A stretch of 64,000 nt of DNA from Verrucomicrobiaceae bacterium. GTDB lineage: Bacteria > Verrucomicrobiota > Verrucomicrobiia > Verrucomicrobiales > Verrucomicrobiaceae. The stretch is from assembly GCA_019694165.1 (NCBI GenBank), contig JAIBCL010000006.1, positions 62,001-126,000 of the forward strand, read 5' to 3'. A program made the translations under genes and the position numbers. Below are positions 48,817 to 56,881 of the stretch, piece by piece. A model generated the notes under the pieces. It had not been told where the DNA came from, did not search any database, and saw only the letters and a list, made by a program, of their open reading frames with translations. Every line of letters starts with the position of its first letter. Position 1 is the stretch's first letter.

Positions 48817-48910
48817 GATGCTGGCTTTGGTTCTTCATGCGCAAGCCCCGGCATTCCGTGGTTTCAAACCGCTGCAATGCGATGCCCGGCAGGCGCGTAG
48901 AGTTCCGGCC

Positions 48911-50152
48911 ATGCATCTCCGCTCTCTCACCGTTGTCGTCTCCCTCGTTGCCGCTTTCGCAAATGCGCAGCAGACCGAGTCGCAGAAAAAGGACACCACG
49001 CTCGCGCTGCCGAAGGGCCTGAAGACGAGGCTCGCGCCGGGCTACACAATTCCGATCGTGGACATCAGCGCGGAGAAGGAGCGGCAGGTCACCGTGGACC
49101 GCGAACCGGGCCAATACCTCGGCCATCCGACGACGGTGTTGCTGGAGGACAACAAGACCATGCTCACCGTTTACCCGAAGGGCCACGGGCGCGGCGCGAT
49201 CGTTTACAAGCGCAGCAGCGACGCGGGCAAGACGTGGAGCGAGCGGCTGCCGACGCCGAAATCGTGGGAAACCTCGCTGGAGGTGCCGACGCTGCACCGC
49301 GTGGTCGATGCGGCGGGCAAGAAGCGCATCATCATGTTCAGCGGGCTTTATCCGATCCGCATGGCCGTCACGGAAGACGATGGCGCGACATGGAGCGATT
49401 TGAAACCCATCGGAAACTTCGGCGGCATCGTCGCGATGGCGACGGTGATCGGCCTCAAGACGCCGGGCGAATACCTCGCCTTTTTCCACGACGACGGCCG
49501 CTTCATCCGCGGCGGCGACATGGAGAAGTACCGCGTCAAAGGCCCGCAGACCGATCACTCTTCCGAGGCCGCAAAGCCTTGGCGGTTCTGGGTTTACACC
49601 ACGCTGTCCAAGGACGGCGGACTCACCTGGAGCGCACCCGCGCCCATCGCCAGCCTGCCGGATGCCAATCTGTGCGAGCCCGGCGTGTTGCGCTCACCCG
49701 ATGGAAAACAGATCGCCGTGCTGCTGCGTGAGAACTCGCGCAAGTACAACTCCTTCGTCATCTTCTCAAACGACGAGGGCCTGACCTGGACCGAACCGCG
49801 CGAGCTGCCCGCCGCTTTGACCGGCGACCGCCACGTGGCGAAGTACACGCCCGACGGCCGTCTCTTCATCAGCTTCCGCGACACCACGCACGTCAGCGCG
49901 ACGAAGGGCGACTGGGTCGGCTGGGTGGGCAAATACGACGACATCGTGAACGGCACCGAGGGCCAGTATCGCATCCGCATCATGGACAACACAAAAGGGT
50001 CCGACTGCACCTACCCCGGCATCGAAGTGCTGCCTGACGGCACCATCGTCACCACCACCTACGGCCACTGGACCGAAGGCGAGCCGGCCTACGTCGTCAG
50101 CGTGCGCTTCAAACTGGCTGAACTCGACGCGAAGCTGAAGGCGGCGAAGTGA
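48911..50152 (+). CDS. Exported sialidase-fold (BNR repeat) protein
   Basis: A 413-residue protein from ATG 48,911 (MHLRSLTVVVSLVAAFANAQ, a signal peptide); an open frame extends upstream to 48,725 through the CAGGAT repeat and is not real coding. BNR/Asp-box motifs recur: SSDAGKTWSERLP, TEDDGATWSDLKP, SKDGGLTWSAPAP and SNDEGLTWTEP, spaced as in a six-bladed sialidase propeller. YLAFFHDDGRFIRGGD and LREN(S)RKYNSF may be active-site loops. Role: probable glycosidase on sialic-acid-like or other sugars, or a lectin; the substrate is not clear. Confidence 0.85.
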   Translation: MHLRSLTVVVSLVAAFANAQQTESQKKDTTLALPKGLKTRLAPGYTIPIVDISAEKERQVTVDREPGQYLGHPTTVLLEDNKTMLTVYPKGHGRGAIVYKRSSDAGKTWSERLPTPKSWETSLEVPTLHRVVDAAGKKRIIMFSGLYPIRMAVTEDDGATWSDLKPIGNFGGIVAMATVIGLKTPGEYLAFFHDDGRFIRGGDMEKYRVKGPQTDHSSEAAKPWRFWVYTTLSKDGGLTWSAPAPIASLPDANLCEPGVLRSPDGKQIAVLLRENSRKYNSFVIFSNDEGLTWTEPRELPAALTGDRHVAKYTPDGRLFISFRDTTHVSATKGDWVGWVGKYDDIVNGTEGQYRIRIMDNTKGSDCTYPGIEVLPDGTIVTTTYGHWTEGEPAYVVSVRFKLAELDAKLKAAK

Positions 50153-50170
50153 GCGTGGGGGCGCCGGCGG

Positions 50171-50896
50171 TCACGCCCCGCGCAGCTTCGACACGTCATA
50201 GAGCGAGTACATTGCGGCGAGCACTGCTTCACGGCGGCCTTGCTTGAGGTCGTCGAATGTGGCGAACTTGCCCGGCAACAGTTTGAAATGACCCGAGCGG
50301 GTGCGGCGCAGCGCGCTCAGGTGCGCGCCGCAGCCAAGCTTCTGGCCGATGTCGTGTGCGTAAGTGCGGACGTAGAAGCCTTTGCTGCACACGACCCGGA
50401 AGTCCACGTCCGGCAGTTCGATGCGTGTGACCTCGCTGTCGAACACGCGCACGAAGCGCGGTTCGCGCTCCACTTCCTGGCCTTTGCGCGCCAGCTTGTA
50501 GAGCGGCACGCCGTCAATCTTGATGGCGGAGACCATCGGCGGCAGTTGGTAGAAATCGCCGCGGAAGGAATCGAACGCGGCGATGATCTCCTCACGCGTG
50601 AATTCCGGAACCGGTTTCTGCTCCACGACCTGGCCCTCGCGATCCTGGCTGTTCGTCGTGATGCCAAGCTTCATCGAGCCGACGTACTCCTTTTCCTCTG
50701 CCATGAGCAGGTCCTGAATCTTCGTGCCGCTGCCGACCACAAGGATGAGCATTCCGGTCGCCATCGGATCGAGCGTGCCGCAGTGGCCGATCTTCTTCGT
50801 GTTCAGACAGCGGCGCGCGACGGCGACGACGTCGTGTGATGTCATGTCCTCGCCTTTGTCCACGAGGAGGACGCCGTTGGGTTCGTTTTCAGGCAT
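50171..50896 (-). CDS. truB: tRNA pseudouridine(55) synthase TruB
   Basis: A 241-residue protein. The catalytic block GHCGTLDPMATGMLIL holds the nucleophile Asp43, and GDFYQLPPMVSAIKIDGVPLYKLARKG (in parts) and SKGFYVRTYAHDIG are standard TruB motifs. It modifies U55 in the T-loop of tRNAs. Shorter than E. coli TruB (314), lacking a full C-terminal PUA extension, which is common in bacteria. Downstream of nrnA in the usual nrnA-truB order. Confidence 0.95.
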   Translation of the reverse strand: MPENEPNGVLLVDKGEDMTSHDVVAVARRCLNTKKIGHCGTLDPMATGMLILVVGSGTKIQDLLMAEEKEYVGSMKLGITTNSQDREGQVVEQKPVPEFTREEIIAAFDSFRGDFYQLPPMVSAIKIDGVPLYKLARKGQEVEREPRFVRVFDSEVTRIELPDVDFRVVCSKGFYVRTYAHDIGQKLGCGAHLSALRRTRSGHFKLLPGKFATFDDLKQGRREAVLAAMYSLYDVSKLRGA

Positions 50897-50917
50897 GAGA
50901 CGGAAAGGGGGAAAGTA

Positions 50918-51016
50918 GTCAGTGTTCAGTATTCAGTGGTCAGTGTCCTCAAGTCTGCAGGCCGGTTTCAGTTTTTCGAGTTTAGTGCTGAACACTGAAT
51001 ACTGGCTCTGGACACT
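50918..51016. repeat. Inverted repeat made of CAGTGTTCAG/CAGTATTCAG words
   Basis: Left arm 50,918-50,948 (GTCAGTGTTCAGTATTCAGT...) and right arm 50,985-51,016 (CTGAACACTGAATACTGG...) carry the same 10-base words in opposite sense. It fills the 123-base gap between nrnA and truB, so if these genes are one transcript it would fold inside the mRNA. No coding capacity. Confidence 0.6.
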
Positions 51017-51019
51017 TCC

Positions 51020-52015
51020 TCACCCCAGCTTTGCCACCTCAGCCTCCAGCGCTGCGAGGAACTTTTCGCTCACCTCCGCAGCCGTGCCTTTGATCCGCGC
51101 GCCAGCAGCCATCGCGTGGCCGCCGCCGCCGAATTGAGCGCACACATTGGCGACGTTGAGTCGCGTGTCCTTCGAGCGGGCGCTCACGCGAATCTTGCCG
51201 CCGGCGACTTCCTCGAAGATGACGGCGGAAACCACGGAATCGACGGCGCGCAGCGTGTCGATGAGGCCCTCGGTGTCGCCGGGCAGCATGGCGACGCTGT
51301 CCATGAGTTCTTTCGTGAGAATCCAGCTCACGATGCGGTCGCCGGCGCAGAACTGCATCTCGTTGAGCAGAGCCTTCTGGAGTTCGAGGCGGCGCTTCGG
51401 ATACGTGTGGTAGAGCGCGCGGCAGAGCGTGGCGATGTCGAGCCCGGCCTCCATCATCTCCGCGGCGATGCGGTGAGAGTCCGCCGTGGTGCATGAGAAC
51501 TGAAACGAGCCGGTGTCCGTGCTGATGGCGGCGAAGAGATGCTGCCGCACCGCGTCGTCGATGGGCATGCCGGTTTCACGCAGCAGCTTGTAGATGATCT
51601 GCCCGGTCGCGGGCTCGCGGCTGTCGATGAGAAACAGATCACCGTAGCCCGGATTGCTGCCGTGATGGTCGATGTTCACGAGCTTCGCTGCGCCACTGAG
51701 CACGAACATGCAGCCCTCGCCGATGCGCTCGTGCGTGGCGGTGTCGAGCGCGATGGCGACGTCGAGATCCATGAGCGGATCGCTGCCGGGCTTCATCACG
51801 AGGCCCGTTTCCGGCAGGAACATGAGATTCTCAGGTACGCCGTCCTCGAGCAGCGGGTAAACGGTCTTGCCCATCTGCCGCAGGCTGAGCGCGAGGCCCA
51901 GCAGGGAACCCACGGCATCGCCATCCGGACGCACATGACTGACGAGGGCGATGCGCTGTGCCCCGCGAAGTGTGGCGGCAATTCCGGCAAAGTTGGTGTT
52001 TGTCTTGAGTTCCAT
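51020..52015 (-). CDS. nrnA: DHH/DHHA1 oligoribonuclease (NrnA-type)
   Basis: A 331-residue protein from ATG 52,015 (MELKTNTNFAGIAATLRG); 52,108 adds an unlikely lead. DHH motifs: SHVRPDGDAVGSLLGL, ALDTATHERIG, VNIDHHGSNPGYG (the DHH triad), and the DHHA1 glycine motif FGGGGHAMAAG near the end. NrnA degrades nano-RNA and can act as a pAp phosphatase. Followed by truB in the same direction, a widely conserved pairing. Confidence 0.93.
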   Translation of the reverse strand: MELKTNTNFAGIAATLRGAQRIALVSHVRPDGDAVGSLLGLALSLRQMGKTVYPLLEDGVPENLMFLPETGLVMKPGSDPLMDLDVAIALDTATHERIGEGCMFVLSGAAKLVNIDHHGSNPGYGDLFLIDSREPATGQIIYKLLRETGMPIDDAVRQHLFAAISTDTGSFQFSCTTADSHRIAAEMMEAGLDIATLCRALYHTYPKRRLELQKALLNEMQFCAGDRIVSWILTKELMDSVAMLPGDTEGLIDTLRAVDSVVSAVIFEEVAGGKIRVSARSKDTRLNVANVCAQFGGGGHAMAAGARIKGTAAEVSEKFLAALEAEVAKLG

Positions 52016-52140
52016 GAAGGGCGGCCATCCATGCACGGATTGAAGGAGGGCGCAAGGCGCGCGGTGGACCGCGGGGAGAAGGCACGGATCTGTCGTGATG
52101 CCGTCCAAAACCGTGCCCCGTCATTCTGAGGGCGTGTTGT

Positions 52141-53622
52141 TTACGCGATCCACTCCTTGATCACGCGACCTGACACATCCGTCAGACGGAAATCGCGGCC
52201 CGAGAAGCGGTGCGTGAGCTTCAGGTGATCGAAGCCGAAGAGATGCAGCATCGTGGCGTGGAAGTCGTGGAGATCGACCGGATCCTTCACAATGCCCCAG
52301 CCGATCTCGTCAGTCTCGCCATACACTTGGCCGCCTTTGAGTCCGCCGCCGGCGGCGAGAATGGTGAAGGCGAAGGGATGATGATCGCGGCCGGTGGTGT
52401 TCAGATTTCCGCCGCGATTCTCGCCGAGCGGCGTGCGGCCGAATTCACCGGCGAAGACGACCATCGTGCTGTCGAGCAGGCCTCGCTGTTTGAGATCACG
52501 CAGCAGAGCGGCCACGGGCTGGTCGGCCATGCCGGCGTTGTAGGCGAGTTCGTTGTCGAGGTTCGAGTGATGATCCCACGACGCATGCATGAGGCTCACA
52601 TAGCGTACGCCGCGCTCGACGAGGCGGCGCGCGAGCAGGCAGTTCGTGGCGAAGGATTTGTACTGGCCCGGCCCGCCGCCGCGCGAGGCTTTGATCGGCG
52701 CATCGGGGCGGTTCACGCCATACATCGCAAGCGTCGCGTCGCTCTCGTCCTTCAGATCGATCAGCTCCGGCGCGGCGGCCTGCATTCGGAAGGCGAGTTC
52801 ATAAGCAGAGATGCGGCTGGCGATCTCTGGGTCCTTGAATTGATCGTAGCGCGACTGGTTCAGCTCCATCAGCGCGTCGAGACCCTTTCGCTGGAGTTCC
52901 ATCGGCACGCCGGCCGGGTTTTTCAAATTCAGCACTGGCTCGCCCTGATTGCGAAACAGCACGCCGGCATACGACGAAGGAAGGAACCCGCTCTGCCACA
53001 GCGATGCGCCGCCGCTCGTGCCGCGACCCGAGGAGAGCACGACGTAACCGGGCAGGTTCCGCGATTCACTGCCGAGCCCGTAGTTCAGCCACGAGCCGAT
53101 CGTCGGCAGACCAAACTGCGCGCGACCGCAATGCAGCACGAGCTGGCCGGGATGATGATTGAACTGGTCTGTGTGCATCGACCGGATCATGAGCCAGTCG
53201 TCCGCCATGCCGGCCATGTGCGGGAGGTAATCGCTGAAATCCATGCCGCACTCGCCGTGCTTCTTGAACACGCGCTTGGTGCCCATGATGCGCGCCGTTT
53301 CTTTGCGGATGAAGGCGAAGCGCACGTTCTTCGTCATGCTCTCCGGCAGCGGCTGGCCGTGGAGTTCGTTGAGCTTCGGTTTCGGATCGTAGAGATCCAT
53401 CTGGCTGGGGCCGCCTTCGAGGAAGATGAAGATGCAGTTTTTCGCCTTCGCCGGAAATTGCGGCCGTCGCAGCGCAAGCGGGTCAGCACCGACGACGGTG
53501 TTCGCGGAGAGAATGCCTTCTTCCGTAAGGAGCGAACCCAGTGCGAGCGCACCGATGCCGTTTGCGCTCGTCGTCAAAAACTCGCGGCGCGTCTGCTGGA
53601 TGTGGTGTTCGATGGGGTTCAT
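52141..53622 (-). CDS. Tat-exported DUF1501 protein, partner of PSD1 protein
   Basis: A 493-residue protein with a twin-arginine leader (QQTRREFLTTSANGIGALAL). Core: NCIFIFLEGGPSQMDLYDPK, GKHGECGMDFSDYLPH-type region with IRSMHTDQFNHHPGQLVLH, then VFAGEFGRTPLGENRGG and GRDHHPFAFTILAAGGGLKGG, all typical of the sulfatase-related DUF1501 subgroup found with PSD1 genes. It starts five bases after the PSD1 stop, so the pair is one operon. Function unknown; the pairing is a hallmark of Planctomycetes and Verrucomicrobia. Confidence 0.92.
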   Translation of the reverse strand: MNPIEHHIQQTRREFLTTSANGIGALALGSLLTEEGILSANTVVGADPLALRRPQFPAKAKNCIFIFLEGGPSQMDLYDPKPKLNELHGQPLPESMTKNVRFAFIRKETARIMGTKRVFKKHGECGMDFSDYLPHMAGMADDWLMIRSMHTDQFNHHPGQLVLHCGRAQFGLPTIGSWLNYGLGSESRNLPGYVVLSSGRGTSGGASLWQSGFLPSSYAGVLFRNQGEPVLNLKNPAGVPMELQRKGLDALMELNQSRYDQFKDPEIASRISAYELAFRMQAAAPELIDLKDESDATLAMYGVNRPDAPIKASRGGGPGQYKSFATNCLLARRLVERGVRYVSLMHASWDHHSNLDNELAYNAGMADQPVAALLRDLKQRGLLDSTMVVFAGEFGRTPLGENRGGNLNTTGRDHHPFAFTILAAGGGLKGGQVYGETDEIGWGIVKDPVDLHDFHATMLHLFGFDHLKLTHRFSGRDFRLTDVSGRVIKEWIA

Positions 53623-53626
53623 GTGA

Positions 53627-56600
53627 TCACTCCCGGGTGATGAATTCGTCCATGTTCAAAATGATCCGCGACGTGGCCACCCATGCGGCGTTTTCGTCGG
53701 GAGCGATGCCTTTGACTGCGTATTTGCCGACAGCCTCCTTCGCGTCAGCAGGGTGAGCTTTGTAATAGGCGCGCGACTCGCTGAGAAGCTTCTCCAGTGC
53801 CGCAAGTTCGCGGTCCGCTGGCGGCCGCACGACGCAGAGCTGGAAGGCGCGTGTCAGCCTCTCGGCATCGTTTTTGTGCGACTCGGCAAGCAGGCGACGG
53901 CCCATGGCCTGCGCGGCTTCGGCGAAGGCTTCGGCATTCAGCGTGGTGAGAGCTTGCAGCGGCGTGTTTGACACGGTGCGCTTCACATTGGTGATGTTCG
54001 CATCGGGGCAGTCGAAGGTCGTGAGGTCGGGATGCGGCGCGGTGCGTTTGAAAAACGTGTAGAGGGCGCGGCGGTACCGGTCCTCGCCCTCGCTCGTCTT
54101 CCAGGAGAAATTACCCGCGTAGCTGAGCGCCGCGATGTCCGGCGGCATCGGCGGGAACACGCTCGGCCCGCCGACCTTCGGGGAGAGCAATCCACACGCG
54201 GCGAGATACAGATCGCGCACGATCTCGCCCTCGACGCGCAGTCGATTCTGCCGCCAGAGGAGTTCGTTCTTCGGATCGATGTCAGCCAGCTCGACACGAT
54301 TCCGCGACGCCTGTTTGTAAGTCGTCGATGTCATGATCAGCTTCAGCAGCTTCTTTCGGCTCCAGCCCTGCTTCATGAACTCCGCCGCCAGCCAGTCGAG
54401 CAACTCTGGATGCGTCGGAGGCATTCCGCGCACGCCGAAGTCGGCGGTGGTTTTCACAAGGCCTTCTCCGAAGAGCTTCGCCCAGATGGCGTTCACCGTG
54501 ACGCGCGGCGTAAGCGGATTCTCCTCGCTCACCAGCCAGCGCGCGAAATCGAGCCGTGACGGCGATTGCATCGCGGCGCTCGGCTTCACTGGCGGCAGCA
54601 CCGAGAAGACCGCCGGCACCACTTCCTCAGCCGGCTGCAAGAAGTCTCCGCGATGCAGCAAATGCGTGGCACGCGGACTCGAGGTGCGCTGCGCGATCAC
54701 GCGTGCATCCATGAGCGGCGGCTTCGGCAGTTTTGCCTTCGCGTCCTCGAGCGCGCGATTCGCGGCGACTACATCGGCATCGACTTTCTCCATCCACTCC
54801 CACAGAGGCTTGATGACCACGGGATTCCTCCGTTTCGGTTCTTCGCCGAGAATCTTCACCACTTCCGCCGGCGCGATCGAGGCCTCGGTGACGTCGCTGC
54901 TGCCGAGCACGCGGAAGCGGCCGATCACATGCTCGACCGCCTTTTCGTAGCGCTGCTCCAGTCTGAGAAACAGCTTCGGCGCCCTCGACAGGGAGAGCGG
55001 TTCCGCGAGTTGAAGCGTGAGGTGATGTGGCGCTCCCGCTTTTCCCCCCACGCCCCAGCCGCTCTGTGCATTGCCGTCGAGCACGTCCTTCGCGGCGAAA
55101 CCCTTCTGCTCGAAATCCGCGACCGGCGAATGCAGCGGCACTTCCACGGCCTCTGCGAGTGTGCGACCAGCCAGCAGTTTCACCTCGCTGAGCACAAAGT
55201 TGCCGTTCTGGCTGCGGCCGGGACCTTTGCCGTCGAGCGATGCGTCGGGCAAGACTTCGATCTTCAAAGTCGTCAGCGGCCTCCCAATCGCGCCGATCTC
55301 CAAGGTGTAGGCATCGGTTTTCGGCGTCTTTCCGCTCGCGAGCCATGAGCCGTCATCGAGCTGCTTGAACTTGGTCTTCGACTCCGCCGTCACGCCGCTC
55401 ACCGCGAGCGGCGCAAACGCGGCCTGCGCCTTTGTCGTGCGCGCTTCGGCGAGTCGTGCTTGCACGTTTTTTTCCCACTCCGGCAGCTTTGCGGGCAGCG
55501 CGGCTTTTGCGGCATCGAGTTTCTTTTGCAGCGGGACCAGCTTCTTCGCGGCATCGCCGTTCGCCTTTTCATAAGCAGCCCAAGTCTCGGGTGAAGTGGG
55601 CACCTGGCGGGTGACTTCATCGCCGTTGTTGTAGAAGGAGAACATCTGGTAGTATTCCTTCTGCGAGATCTGGTCGTATTTGTGCGAGTGGCAGCGCGCA
55701 CATCCGACCGTGAGGCCCAGCCACACCGCGCCCGTCGTCTCTGTGCGATCCATCACCGCCTCATTGCGAAATTGTTCCTGATCGGTGCCGCCTTCGGTGT
55801 TCGTGAGCGTTTGCCGGTGAAACGCGGTGGCCACGATTTGCTCGGGCGTGGCATCGGGCAAAAGATCGCCGGCGATCTGCTCGATGGTGAACTCGTCGAA
55901 GGGCATGTCGTCGTTCACCGCACGGATCACCCAGTCGCGATAGCGCCATGCATCGGGCCGCGGGCGATCCTTCTCGTAGCCGTCGCTGTCCGCGTAGCGT
56001 GCCGCATCGAGCCAGTGGCGGCCCCAGCGCTCGCCGAAGTGCTGGGAGTGGAGCAGCTCATCCAGGAGTGAAGAATAGGACTCAGGGGACAGATGGGGAT
56101 CATGAGTCCCTTTGCCCCCATGGCTCCCATCCAAATACCGCGCCACCAACTCCGGCTGCGGCGGCAGGCCGAGCAGGTCATACGATGCGCGCTTGATCAA
56201 AGTGTACGCATCCGCCTCCGGCGACGGCGCGATGTTCTTCTCCGCGAGCTTCGTCAGTACAAACCGGTCAATCGAGTTCCCTTTCTCCGAAGTCTGATCG
56301 CTGAGCCGCTGACCTCTGACCTCCGGCACCTTCGGCCGCACGACAGGCTTGTAGGCCCAGTGCAGATCGTACTTCGCGCCTTCCTTGATCCACGCCTTCA
56401 GAAGCTCGATCTCCTGTGGCTTCAGCGGCTTTTTCTCCTTCGGCGGCATGTGATCATCGAGATCGGAAGTCGTCACGCGCGCGATGACCGCGCTGCGCTC
56501 GATATCGCCGGGCACGACGCCTTTTTCGCCGCTCTTCAGGGCCTTCGTCGCGCCCATCAGCGTCGTCAGCACGAGGCCGCCCTTCGCCGCATCGGGGCCG

Positions 56601-56731
56601 TGGCATTCGAGGCAGTGCTCGGCAAAAAGCGGCTGGATGTCGCGCGAGAATTCGACGCCGGCAGCGTGCAGCCCGGTTGCGAAGAAGGAAGTCACGAGTG
56701 ATGCGGAGGAGAAAACAGCGGTGCGCGTCAT
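53627..56731 (-). CDS. PSD1 protein: PSCyt1 plus DUF1549 plus DUF1553
   Basis: A 1034-residue exported protein from ATG 56,731 (MTRTAVFSSASLVTSFFATG leader). A cytochrome c-like domain opens with CLECH (C40, C43, H44) in FSRDIQPLFAEHCLECHGPD and later HMPPKEK. DUF1549 follows: LPPQPELVARYLDG, GERWGRHWLDAARYADSDGY and a second CxxCH in TVGCARCHSHKYDQ. A central insert (about 400-600) resembles a discoidin-type beta domain. DUF1553 is near the end: RLDFARWLVSEENPLTPRV, RRALYTFFKRTAPHPDLTTF and NTPLQALTTLN. Likely an electron-transfer or oxidative step on polysaccharides, unproven. First gene of the PSD1-DUF1501 operon. Confidence 0.93.
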   Translation of the reverse strand: MTRTAVFSSASLVTSFFATGLHAAGVEFSRDIQPLFAEHCLECHGPDAAKGGLVLTTLMGATKALKSGEKGVVPGDIERSAVIARVTTSDLDDHMPPKEKKPLKPQEIELLKAWIKEGAKYDLHWAYKPVVRPKVPEVRGQRLSDQTSEKGNSIDRFVLTKLAEKNIAPSPEADAYTLIKRASYDLLGLPPQPELVARYLDGSHGGKGTHDPHLSPESYSSLLDELLHSQHFGERWGRHWLDAARYADSDGYEKDRPRPDAWRYRDWVIRAVNDDMPFDEFTIEQIAGDLLPDATPEQIVATAFHRQTLTNTEGGTDQEQFRNEAVMDRTETTGAVWLGLTVGCARCHSHKYDQISQKEYYQMFSFYNNGDEVTRQVPTSPETWAAYEKANGDAAKKLVPLQKKLDAAKAALPAKLPEWEKNVQARLAEARTTKAQAAFAPLAVSGVTAESKTKFKQLDDGSWLASGKTPKTDAYTLEIGAIGRPLTTLKIEVLPDASLDGKGPGRSQNGNFVLSEVKLLAGRTLAEAVEVPLHSPVADFEQKGFAAKDVLDGNAQSGWGVGGKAGAPHHLTLQLAEPLSLSRAPKLFLRLEQRYEKAVEHVIGRFRVLGSSDVTEASIAPAEVVKILGEEPKRRNPVVIKPLWEWMEKVDADVVAANRALEDAKAKLPKPPLMDARVIAQRTSSPRATHLLHRGDFLQPAEEVVPAVFSVLPPVKPSAAMQSPSRLDFARWLVSEENPLTPRVTVNAIWAKLFGEGLVKTTADFGVRGMPPTHPELLDWLAAEFMKQGWSRKKLLKLIMTSTTYKQASRNRVELADIDPKNELLWRQNRLRVEGEIVRDLYLAACGLLSPKVGGPSVFPPMPPDIAALSYAGNFSWKTSEGEDRYRRALYTFFKRTAPHPDLTTFDCPDANITNVKRTVSNTPLQALTTLNAEAFAEAAQAMGRRLLAESHKNDAERLTRAFQLCVVRPPADRELAALEKLLSESRAYYKAHPADAKEAVGKYAVKGIAPDENAAWVATSRIILNMDEFITRE

Positions 56732-56881
56732 CGGAGTTAACCAACGGGCGGCTTCCAACGGCTGTTGCAGTGCGGGAGGTCAAAGTGGCCCGCCCTTTTG
56801 GTCAAATATTCAAGATGTATGGATATACTTGGCGGCTTCGTATTTTTGAGGCACAGTTTCACTTCTTATTTCGGTCGTTTG

